Under the pieces are notes generated by a model that ran no database searches, was not told the origin of the DNA, and saw only the letters and a program-made list of their open reading frames with translations. A DNA stretch of 64,000 nt from Golubevia sp. BC0850. Taxonomy: Eukaryota > Basidiomycota > Exobasidiomycetes > Golubeviales > Golubeviaceae. Location of the stretch: contig JAAVVG010000011.1 of NCBI GenBank assembly GCA_012976225.1, forward strand, positions 744,001 to 808,000, written 5' to 3'. This document shows, one piece after another, positions 1 to 8,463 of this stretch. A program made the position numbers and the translations under genes. The stretch's first letter is position 1. Every line of letters starts with the position of its first letter.

Positions 1-3000
1 CATTCAGATCCATGGCTCGCAAAGATGCAAACCATCGTGAAAATATGGAATCCGTTGGAGACGAGATCTCTACTCTGCAGCAATCTCTATCTCAAGCTCG
101 CAAGGAGAAGGATGAGCTTCAAACTCTCAACAGAGATCAAATGGCCAACATGTCAAACGAGTTGGAGGTTCTTAGAGCAAAGCTCGCTGAACGAGGAGAC
201 CTCCCTGCTTCCAAGGATGTCGCTCCTCTTCCTGACTCCGGAGAAGAATTGGCTGCTCTCAAGCTCGAGATGGTTAACACCAAGTCAGAGCTCGAGAGAA
301 GAGATCTCGATCATAAGGCTCAACTTGAAGCTCTGCAAGAGCAACTTTCTTCTTCGCACTCCGCCAGAGACGCACAGCACGAATCAGCCCTCTCTGAGCT
401 TAATCGTACCCACGCCGAAGCTCTCGCAGCAGCTGCCGCTGGCAACTCTGAGCTGGCTCAGCGAGGTATAGATGATCATCAAGCTAAGGTCTTCCAGATC
501 CAAGAGGATCACTCCAAGTCCATCCAGGCTAGGGAGGCAGAGCACATCGCTACCTTGAGCAACGCAGAGGCGGAGCGTCGTTCTTCTCGTGAAGCTTTGG
601 AGCAGAAACATGCCGCGGAGAAGGAAGCTGCTCAGCAAGTCTGGGAGAAGGAGAAGCAAGAGCTCAACTCGAAATCCGAAGCTCGAGCTGCCTCGCATTC
701 GGAAGCAATCAGCAGGCTCGAGAGCGCGATGGCCCGCAAAGCTGCAGACCACGAGCAAGCTGTTCAACGAAAGACAGAAGAACACGAATTGGTCCTTTCC
801 ACTCTTAAGGAAGAGCACGCCAGGTCCCTTCAAGCTAAAGAGGACGAGCACACCGCCGCTCTCGGAAACGCTGACCTAGCAAGGCAGAGTTCTCTAGCAG
901 AGACCGAGGAGGAACGAGACTCTCTTCTAGAAAAGCTACAAGGAGAGCACAAGTCTCAAGTCGAGAAGATGAAGGCAGAGCACGAGCAGACCCTCTCCAG
1001 ATCTCTCTCCTCCAGGGACGCTTCTCACGAAGCGGTCGTTGGCGACCATGAAGTCTCCCTTCTTGGCCTCAAGGACGAACACTCTGCTGCTCTACAGGAG
1101 CTCCAGTCTACTCATGCTTCTGTCCTCTCCAAGAAGGAAAGTGAGCAAGTCGCTCAGATGAATGAGCTCAAGAAAGATCACGACGCAGCTCTTCAGAAGC
1201 AAGCCTCCGAGCACAATCTTGCGCTCGAGGATCTCAAGATGGCTCATGGCTCTGAACTGGAGAAGCTCGCTTCGGATCACAAGGTTGCTCTCGTCGCAGC
1301 CGTCGACGCTGCTGCCGTCTCTCACTCTCGAGCTAGGGAAGAATCAGATGCTGCTCTTCATGCCGAGCACCGATCTGCCTTGGCTGACCTTCAAGCTCAA
1401 TCAAACTCCAAGTTGGAAGAAGCGATGGAATTCGCCAGGAAGGAACACGCCGAGGAATCTCAAAGACTGGTCGATGAACACCAGACCAAGTTCTCTGCTC
1501 TCGAAGGCCAACACGCAGCCGCCATTGCCTCCCTTCAAGCAGAGCATGCCACCGCTCTTTCTTCTGGTCAATCGGACATCTCTGCAGCTCAAGAATCTCA
1601 CTCTCGAGCTCTGGAGACTCTCAAGAACGAACACGATGGTTTCACAGCAAAGGCTCAAGCCCAAATCGAGAAGCTCCAGATGGATCACCAGACTGCCCGA
1701 CAACAGCTCGAGTCAATCAAAGCCGAACACGAAGCTACTCTCTCAACTCTCACTGGTGGTCATCAGACTGCACTCTCTGGAGCGGAAGAGAAGCTCAAGC
1801 TGGCTACTAGGGAGAGAGACGAGGCTCGTAGTGCTCATTCTGAGCTGCTGGCTACTCATGAAGCCTGGACTGAACGAGCAGTTGATCCTTCAATCGTCGA
1901 TGGCCTCAACGCAGAGCTAGCTGACACTAGTGAAGCTCTTCTCACGTTCGAGACTGCTCTCACCGAGGCTCAAAGGGAGCGAGATAGCTTAGCAACAGAG
2001 CTTGCTCAACTTCGTGCCAGTGGGGCTTCGAATGGGTCTACCGATCAAGCAGACGCTGCAGCTGCCACTCAGAAGGAGCTCGATCAGCATCGTGCTGCCC
2101 TATCCAACGTCAAATCAGAGTTGGCTCGTAGCAAGAGCGACATCATTTCTCTCACCGACGAAAGGTCGAGGCAGGACTCTCTTCTTCGTGAGCTCCAAGT
2201 TAAGCTTGCAATGGCGGAGACTCGAGCCAAGACTTCTCGCGAGAGTCAGGTCACATCGCCAACTGGAGAGTACCAGAATGGAGAGTTTGGAGGCAGGTCG
2301 CCACTTCCTCGAATCGGCTCAGATGGGCCAGAGAGCGCAGCCTCGTCCTCCAACGATCATCGAGGCTCTCGAGGAGGAGGGTTCGGCAAGCCACCTCCTC
2401 CGACTCCTCCTCCCAACATGCCACCACCGCCAACTCCTACCCTGCCGAACGGGGCTACCACTCCAACTCAGAGAAACTCAGCTAGTGTTCGCACTTCCTC
2501 TTCTTCCATCGGTACTCGACCCGATTCTCCAGGAACTCTCACTCGTTCCTCTTCCACCACTTCCATGAATGGAACAAGTCCGAGCATCAATGGTTACGCT
2601 TCCGGAGTCTCGGATCCAAAGACTGCAAAGATCTTGATGGAGCAAGCAGAGGAATTGAAGGACTTGACCAAGCGCCTCAATCACTGCGAGGGAGATCTCA
2701 GCGCCAACATCGACTTGGTAGCAACTCTGGAGGCAGCTCTGAACGACTCTGAAAGAAATTTGAGAAAGTCAAGAGCTCAGTTGGTTGAAGCTACGAGGGA
2801 GAGGGAGAAGTACTCGATCCAAATCGATGACCTGAGGAGAGAGTTGTCTGGAGCTACCAACGAGTTGGAAACTTTGAGAAACTCAAACATCAGAAGTCAA
2901 CAAGGATACGAAAGCGAGTTGACTAAACAGAAAGCAGCAAAGGAGAAGGCTCAACAAGATCTGCAAGTCAGAATGGACGAGATGCAAAGGAAGAAGGGCA

Positions 3001-3020
3001 GCAAATTCCTCTGCATCTAG
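1..3020 (+). CDS. Long coiled-coil protein, 5'-truncated by the window; probable kinesin-like tail
   Basis: The frame is open from base 1 and ends at TAG 3018-3020. The first ATG is at 12, but CATTCAG at 1-7 looks like an intron acceptor, so this is probably the last exon of a larger gene. Residues about 1-700 are almost pure coiled coil, dominated by an 11-residue repeat of the type (E/D)HxxALxxLxx. A Pro/Ser-rich linker follows (around nt 2260-2600, with PPPPTPPPNMPPPP). A second coiled coil contains LTKRLNHCEGDL and LVATLEAALNDSERNLRK, and the protein ends KFLCI. From memory, this final coil resembles the tail of fungal kinesin-like proteins of the KIF21/kinesin-4 kind. The motor domain would lie outside the window, so the kinesin call is an inference. 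The cysteine is second from the end, so this is not a CaaX box. A myosin-like or golgin-type coiled-coil protein is the alternative. Confidence 0.6.
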   Translation, partial: FRSMARKDANHRENMESVGDEISTLQQSLSQARKEKDELQTLNRDQMANMSNELEVLRAKLAERGDLPASKDVAPLPDSGEELAALKLEMVNTKSELERRDLDHKAQLEALQEQLSSSHSARDAQHESALSELNRTHAEALAAAAAGNSELAQRGIDDHQAKVFQIQEDHSKSIQAREAEHIATLSNAEAERRSSREALEQKHAAEKEAAQQVWEKEKQELNSKSEARAASHSEAISRLESAMARKAADHEQAVQRKTEEHELVLSTLKEEHARSLQAKEDEHTAALGNADLARQSSLAETEEERDSLLEKLQGEHKSQVEKMKAEHEQTLSRSLSSRDASHEAVVGDHEVSLLGLKDEHSAALQELQSTHASVLSKKESEQVAQMNELKKDHDAALQKQASEHNLALEDLKMAHGSELEKLASDHKVALVAAVDAAAVSHSRAREESDAALHAEHRSALADLQAQSNSKLEEAMEFARKEHAEESQRLVDEHQTKFSALEGQHAAAIASLQAEHATALSSGQSDISAAQESHSRALETLKNEHDGFTAKAQAQIEKLQMDHQTARQQLESIKAEHEATLSTLTGGHQTALSGAEEKLKLATRERDEARSAHSELLATHEAWTERAVDPSIVDGLNAELADTSEALLTFETALTEAQRERDSLATELAQLRASGASNGSTDQADAAAATQKELDQHRAALSNVKSELARSKSDIISLTDERSRQDSLLRELQVKLAMAETRAKTSRESQVTSPTGEYQNGEFGGRSPLPRIGSDGPESAASSSNDHRGSRGGGFGKPPPPTPPPNMPPPPTPTLPNGATTPTQRNSASVRTSSSSIGTRPDSPGTLTRSSSTTSMNGTSPSINGYASGVSDPKTAKILMEQAEELKDLTKRLNHCEGDLSANIDLVATLEAALNDSERNLRKSRAQLVEATREREKYSIQIDDLRRELSGATNELETLRNSNIRSQQGYESELTKQKAAKEKAQQDLQVRMDEMQRKKGSKFLCI

Positions 3021-3808
3021 ACTCTTCTCTCAAAACTGTCAACTCAGTATCTCGAAGGTTTCCTTTTCATCTCCACAGATCAGCTTGGTTCCGCCCTCCC
3101 TTTCTTTTACCCCTTCCCCCGCCCTCTTTTCACTTTATTCGATGTGTCTTTCCTCTCATATTTCTCAGTCACACTTTAGATAGCCTTCACTCTCAGTTTC
3201 GAATTCGTCACGCCTTTTTCTCTTCTACAAGATCCTTCTACTTTTCTTCGGCTAAAGTTTTCAGTTTTGCGACACGCTCTGTCTTATATTTACTTTCACT
3301 CTTATCTTCTCCTAATCTCAAGAATTCAAAAATTTTCAATCGACTGTTCGGAGGGGGTGTGTTGACTGATGAGGAATACTTGTGCGACTTGTTGAGATGA
3401 TGATACTTAGGAAATTTAGTGGGTCCGAAGTGCCATGATTCAGTAATAGGCTACTGAAATTGAGGACCGGCACTCTCGAGAAAGCCAACTGGTTCTCAGA
3501 CTTCAGGTTTCAGGCTTCAGAAAGGAGAACAAACTTCAGACTCGCCACACCTCCCTCCGACTGGTGTTCAAAAGTTCAACTCATTCATTCAAAGCGAGCG
3601 TGAATGACCGACTCGAGGAAGAGAAAGAGTAGATTCTGATTAAAAATACTGAGCAAGGGACTCTCTTTTGGATGGCTATTGGGCGGAAGACGTGTGTGAC
3701 AGGATCTGAAAGACAAAAAAAAAGGGGGGGGGGTCAAAGACTAGCGACAAGAAGAAAGTTGATGGCTTCAAGGTCATCATGCATCAGACTCACCTCCTGT
3801 TGAGATCT
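3021..3808. other. Intergenic region between coiled-coil gene and peptide precursor copy A
   Basis: The first 350 bases are C/T-rich and likely hold the 3' UTR of the upstream gene. From about 3515 the sequence is recognisably related to 36869-37164, the 3' flank of the second peptide precursor. Shared blocks include the stretch at 3547-3600 and the GACTCGAGGAAGAG box. A run of 10 G at 3724-3733 precedes the start of the exactly duplicated block. No convincing gene was seen. Confidence 0.6.
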
Positions 3809-4579
3809 TCAGAACCAACCGTCACAATCGTCAAAGTACCTTTGGTCCCAGATTCCAGTGTCGCAAGGAACTTCCTCTTCGACCCAGAGACCATTGGCTG
3901 CCTTCTTGAGCTTCTTGACAGTCTTTTTGGTTGACTTGCTGGACTTTCTGGCAGCCAGTAACTTCGACGTACAAAGAAGATCGAGAAGGGATGAAAGAGG
4001 AAGGGGGATCGGAGGTCAAAAAAGAAGAAGAATGGAGAAAAGAGAAGCGAAGAAGCTTTTAGTCAACTTTGAAGACTTCAAACTCACCTCCTGGTCAGCT
4101 CTTCTGAACCATGAGTCGTCTCCTCTTTTGAACCAACCATCACAATCATCATTTTCTCCACCGTCAAAGAATCCGGTGTCGCACTCGACCTCTTCCCAGA
4201 GCCCATTGGCTGCCTTTTTTAGCTTCTTCTTAGACTTGCTCTTTCTGGAGTCCAAAGGCTGAAGGATCGGAAAGAAAGAAGGACGAAGGGAGTGAGTCCT
4301 TTGGTGATCAAAAGAGGATTGGTTCACATAAACAGAATTGAAAATCTTGAATCAACCATTCTTTGACTCACATCAGCTTGAAGATTATCCCTGCCTGCAG
4401 GGGGGTTTTTGACACCATCAAGGGCTCTCTGGAGAAGAGATTGGAACAGGTCGACAGGAGTTAGTTCAATCTGTGGCTTCAGAAATTAGGTGAAAGACGT
4501 GACTCACATTCTCGAGAGGCATAGCGAAGACTAAGGAGGCAGAAACGGCAAAAGCTATAGCGATTGATTTGAACAACAT
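3809..4579 (-). CDS. Secreted two-repeat peptide precursor, copy A (candidate Kex2 substrate)
   Basis: My model has four exons: 4579-4508, 4428-4372, 4258-4088 and 3961-3809. All junctions are phase 0, and the product is 150 residues. Residues 1-19 (MLFKSIAIAFAVSASLVFA) are a signal peptide. A short pro-region follows (RALDGV, NPPAGRD), then a Lys-rich linker ending KKLKK. Module 1 begins AANGLW, contains CDTG and ends DDCDGWF. It is followed by KR, the hexapeptide GDDSWF, and RR. A second Lys-rich linker, again ending KKLKK, leads to module 2, which has the same AANGLW start and CDTG, and ends DDCDGWF at the stop codon. Each module has exactly two cysteines. KR and RR are canonical Kex2 sites; KK is weaker. 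I know of no family with this signature. By architecture it resembles Kex2-processed repeat precursors (repellent-, pheromone- or RiPP-like), but it could also be an uncleaved small secreted effector. No biosynthetic neighbour is present. Confidence 0.72.
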
Positions 4580-4738
4580 GTTGGGAGGTAGTTGAAGTTT
4601 TGAAAATTTTTAAAAAGGGACTTTTTTTGATTGAGGTTGAAGCAAAGAAGCACCGGGCTACTGAAAAAAAGGAGGAGAAGAAGAGAGAAAAAAGTGGATG
4701 AGAAAAAGGAGAGACGACTTTGGAGAATAAAAGGCTCC

Positions 4739-4746
4739 CTTTTATA
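4739..4746 (-). promoter_or_regulatory. TATA box of peptide precursor copy A
   Basis: TATAAAAG lies on the minus strand, 160 bases upstream of the ATG at 4579. Copy B has the same octamer, with the same TATAGTG context on the plus strand, 146 bases upstream of its own ATG. Its survival in a promoter that has otherwise diverged supports function. Confidence 0.6.
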
Positions 4747-4750
4747 GTGT

Positions 4751-5623
4751 TTCGATAGCCTGGAGAAATGATAGAAAGCATTTTCAAATGCGAGATCTCT
4801 AAGATTCGAGAGATTCTAGATAGGAGAAAAGGAACCCGCAGATTTGTTGTTTGAAGTAGTAATTCAGGGTTGGGTCTTGTCTTTTGAGGCGACTCCCTCG
4901 CTCCCTCACTTTTACCGGAGAATCAAAAGATAAGGGTAAGCTCGCAATTTCTCGAGCAGATGTCTCCAGTTCAGATCTCGAAGTCTGGGTTGAGTAGTCG
5001 AGTAATTTGGAGGACACGCCATATGCAACGGGTAGTTGGTTCAAAAGTGAGCATGCGCCTTGCTACTGAGGTAATGAGGTCTGAGATCTGAGGAGGGTCA
5101 CACAAAAAGAAGAAAATTCTATGCCCACATTCTCTTTCAAAAGGTGGACGGACTTGTTCATGATATTGAGTAGTCTTGCTCAATCCCACCCCCATAGGTG
5201 CCGCGAGGCCGACGAACCGGCCTCCCAGCGGGGTTTGGAGTGAGGGCTTGGGCAAGACTAGATATTGAGTACATACTTGAGTGATGAGTCGTCGTCTTTG
5301 GACCATTCGAAGTTCAAAGGTTTTTCCTTCCCCCTAGGAAGCGCGATGTGTAGTACAAGAACGAACAACAAGGGAATGATCAGCAAAGAGAGGAGAATGA
5401 ACAGGAAGGGATTGATTCTCGAATGTATCTTGAGGAGGGGGGTTTCGCAGAGAATTAGATGTGTGTGAGGATGATGGTACAATTTGAAAACAACAACAAG
5501 AAGAATGTAACCAGGAAGCAATTAGTGGTAGAGAGAAAAGAAGAAGTGAAAAGGGAAGAATGCGGGGGAAAGAAGTGGAGATGATGGAAGCTCTAATAGC
5601 GAAAGAAAGGAAAGTTTGACTTC
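4751..5623. other. Intergenic region without a convincing gene
   Basis: The stretch lies between the promoter of peptide copy A and the 3' end of the RBR ligase gene. Minus-strand open frames at 5258-5521 and 5334-5627 have hydrophobic translations but no ATG start and no splice-consistent continuation. The one clear structure is the hairpin with flanking direct repeats at 5162-5271. Confidence 0.5.
5162..5271. repeat. Hairpin element with terminal inverted repeats and flanking 11-bp direct repeats
   Basis: GATATTGAGTA occurs at 5162-5172 and again at 5261-5271. Between them, GTCTTGCTCAATCCC (5173-5187) is an imperfect inverted match of GGGCTTGGGCAAGAC (5244-5258), with a TA on each outer side. 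The interior holds a second stem (GAGGCCG and CGGCCTC around ACGAAC). The roughly 86-bp unit could be a tiny MITE with a TA or 11-bp target duplication, or a structured RNA or transcription-stop hairpin. It has no coding capacity and I saw no second copy in the window. Confidence 0.55.
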
Positions 5624-8295
5624 TCACTTTGAACTAGATTCATTCAACATGTCATTCCATTTCCATCTTCCTTCTTCAAAACCTTCTGCAGTGTCACTTA
5701 AGACGATCTCACGTCTACGTGAGACGTAGACAGTCAAGTCAGTGACCTTTTGTCGAAGAAGTGGAATCGTTTGAGGATCGATTGGTTTCTCTAGTTCTCC
5801 GGAAAGTTCTTCTACTGCTCTTTCGAGATCTCTGAAAAAAAGTGAGATGTATAGTAAAGGAGAGATCATAGTCAGAGAGAAAGCTATTGGAGCAACAGAA
5901 TAGCATCGGATCGATCAACTCACCTTTGATTATCTTCAAACAATTCGGTCATGTTGTTCTTCTCCAGGTAGAATGCCATGCAGTACGTCCATTTGAGAGT
6001 CATACGACAATCTCCTAAAACATCAATAGCCTTTCGCATGAATTGAACTTCGATCCAGGTGAGCTGAAGAAAAGGAATCGAATGCACCAAATGTCAACAA
6101 CCCGACCGAACAATTTCGTCTCGTGACTTGTAAAGTTCCAAATCAAATTACTCACATCACTAGTCAATTGCATTTGTTCCATCTTTTTCTCGGTCCTCAA
6201 ATAGAGATCCCTTTCCAACTTAGCAGACTGTTCATGATTGGCATATCTATTGAAGTAATGAAGATACCTTTCTAATTGAGCTCTAGATTTCTGTTGTTCA
6301 GTTCTTGCGTCTTGACCTGATTTTTCATCATATCGATTGCAATTATACCAAGCATTTCCATGCTCTGACCAGGGTCCCATACAGATCCAACAGAATTCAT
6401 GACGACACGAACGACAAGAGACGTGATTGCATCCTGGAATGAGAAAGAGAGATGAATCGAGACATATCAGAAAAAGGCCAATTTAGTCTCTTTTCATACC
6501 TTCCAATTTTCTTGGAAAAAGCCAATGAGAAAGCTGTTTCACTCGAGCTCCAATAGAACATCGAGATAATTACTCACCTCCATTCTTCTCAATCGTATTC
6601 TTGCACTTTTCATTCGGACATTCTTTAGTGTTGGCAGAGATCCAATTCGCCTGCGAAAGGTCGATTAGAGAAATCAGAGAAAAGAATTTCAGAACGGTTT
6701 GATGTCAGCAAAGGAAAGATTGTGAACGAGCTAAAGAGATGACATTTTCTCTCAAGCTTCATCTCCAACACCATCTATTCCCTCCATTCCACTCAATCCC
6801 TTCCAAACACGAATCAGCAAAGCATCACAAAAAGAGACACATCCTACAAACTCTTCCCTCCTATTCCCATCTCGAACCTGAAACCCGGATCCCCACTCCT
6901 TTGTACTCACAGTTTCACTATCATCCTCACACTTCTTCAACCATCTAACAGCCGTCTTGCAAATAGCAGGTTGATGAGCTGAATTCCCACAACCATAACA
7001 GAATTGTTCCCCACAAGTGCATTGAACTGAAGGAACGACGGTATCCAATTTCCTAGTTGAGATTCCACATTCCACCGCGTGTTCACAATTCGGAGCTGGA
7101 CACCAACGCATGATTCCAGAATCAGCTACGTAGCATTTGTTTAGAAGAGTAACATATCTGAAAGAACAAAGGGAGAGAAAAAGGGAGAGAAAAAGGGAGT
7201 CAGTAACAGATCTTGTGAAGAGAAAGGGAGGGAGTAGCTTTCTCCCCCCCCCCTTTCCTCTAGTTCTAAAGATTCAAAAAACTCACTTCTCCAACAAATC
7301 ATTGCCCACCAAGATCCCTACAGTTTTCTCATCAACTACCAAACCACAATTTTCCTTCATACATTGAAGTTTCCTACTTTCACCCTCTTTAATTTTGCCT
7401 TCGATGTACATTGTGTAACAATCTTGACAAAACCTATGTCCACAAGCCAAAGCCAAAGTGTTGATCTTTGGATTCTTCTCCTTACCATCCCCAAGATCTG
7501 AAGAAGATAGATAACAAACTTCACAAGTGAAATTTGCTAGAGCTTGAAGCTTTGGAGATTGTTCAACGTCTGTAATCCCAGCTTCTAATTTCAATTTCTC
7601 TGGGGTTTCAACCCATAATTCTATTAAACGTTCTTTGTTCCAACCGTAGTGACGTAGTAGGATTGCTGCATCGGTTTCCTGGAGGTGGAAATGAGGTAAA
7701 CAAAGGATAAGTAAGTCTTTGTCGGAGGTATCGTGTGATGAGAGAGGGAGATAGGATTGAACCTCTTTCCCTTAGAATGAAAATGAAGCAAATGTTGCCT
7801 GCATTCCAACTATTCCTAACGATTGCTTCAGCCCCTTATCGTACCACCCTCTTTTTCAAAGGCTCATTTCAGTCTCTACTCAAACGCCACCCTCTCTCTA
7901 ACTCCACCCCCTCTTCTCTGACTCACTTTCAACTGTAAGAAAGCAGATACATGTTCAATCTCTTCCTTCTGTTTGTTAACGATGCTCTCAACGCTATGAA
8001 CCTTGAAGTCAACTTGATAAGATTTTGATTTGGGTTTCAGTTCTTGAGATTGGAAATTGATATCATCATCATCGAAATCCAATTCATCTTCAATTTGATT
8101 CTCTTCTCCATCTGTGAAACCTGATTCTGCCATTTCATCATCGTAACCGTAACCTGAAGAATCTTCATCCATCGTATCTTCTGCTTCGCGCTGGGAGAGG
8201 AGGGGGAGGGGAGGGAGAGAGAGCAGGGTTAGAAGAGGGGGAGAGGCAGAGAGGAGAGATGATGCTCCTCTACTCACGTCTGATACGTCTGACAT
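5624..8295 (-). CDS. Ariadne-type RBR E3 ubiquitin-protein ligase
   Basis: Eight exons (8295-8278, 8190-7927, 7678-7287, 7157-6911, 6650-6578, 6433-6156, 6063-5924, 5831-5624) give 539 residues, close to the usual Ariadne length. An acidic N-terminus (DDDDINF) is followed by the UBA-like helix segment ([15 protein letters not shown]). RING1 starts near residue 146 (CEVC ... GHRFCQDCY), then comes the IBR ([25 protein letters not shown]) and RING2 ([23 protein letters not shown]). The RING2 cysteine in GGCNH, residue about 333, is the expected catalytic Cys that accepts ubiquitin from the E2. The Ariadne domain follows ([16 protein letters not shown] and the helical tail to GRWKWNDML). Enzymes of this family transfer ubiquitin by a RING/HECT hybrid mechanism, often with neddylated cullins. 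The 5' end lies 168 bases from the divergent AFI1 gene. Confidence 0.93.
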
Positions 8296-8463
8296 TGTTC
8301 GGATTGAAGTTTGATGATCTAGATGTGATTGTAAGGATGAGAATAGAAAGGAATTGAGAAGGTGTTGATAAGGGTAGTAAGGGTCAAGAGGGAGGGAGGA
8401 GTAAAGTGCTAGTGCGATGCTTTCTGTACACTCACACCATCAACTGACTCTAATCTACTCTAC
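8296..8463. promoter_or_regulatory. Shared promoter region of divergent RBR ligase and AFI1 genes
   Basis: Only 168 bases separate the two start codons, so both 5' UTRs and promoters must share this interval. No clear TATA box is visible. Purine-rich tracts (GGGAGGGAGGAG near 8391) are present. Confidence 0.5.

Larger units (their letters stand above)
3515..4750 (-). repeat. Dispersed duplication, copy A (peptide-precursor block)
   Basis: This block matches 36869-38090 in the same orientation with an offset of 33,356 bp. From about 3726 to 4298 I find no mismatch or indel, including two complete introns. On both sides the similarity drops to scattered blocks: the 3' flank keeps CACCTCCCTCCGACTGG and GACTCGAGGAAGAG, and the 5' exon and promoter keep only the signal-peptide pattern and a TATA box. 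The sharp change from identity to divergence points to a gene-conversion tract inside an older segmental duplication. No transposase, terminal repeats or target-site duplication were seen at its borders. Confidence 0.85.

Noticed and set aside
384-851. Antisense open frame of 155 codons in the coiled-coil gene
   Set aside because: It is a Leu-rich mirror of the Glu/Lys/Gln-rich sense frame with no start context or domain; typical antisense shadow.
3366-3455. C/D-box snoRNA-like pattern (TGATGAG and a later CTGA)
   Set aside because: No terminal stem and no convincing guide region; such short boxes are expected by chance.
3858-4262. Plus-strand 134-codon frame inside peptide copy A (and the twin at 37214-37618)
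   Set aside because: It crosses the introns of the minus-strand gene, and its identity between copies is explained by the identical DNA. Only the minus-strand model has a signal peptide, in-phase splice sites and a TATA box.
3515-4750. Peptide-gene duplication as cargo of a transposon
   Set aside because: No inverted or direct terminal repeats, transposase fragments or target duplication at either copy; divergence of the flanks fits an old duplication with later conversion better.
5258-5627. Two overlapping hydrophobic minus-strand frames that could be a small membrane protein
   Set aside because: Neither has an ATG, and no splice combination gave a continuous frame.
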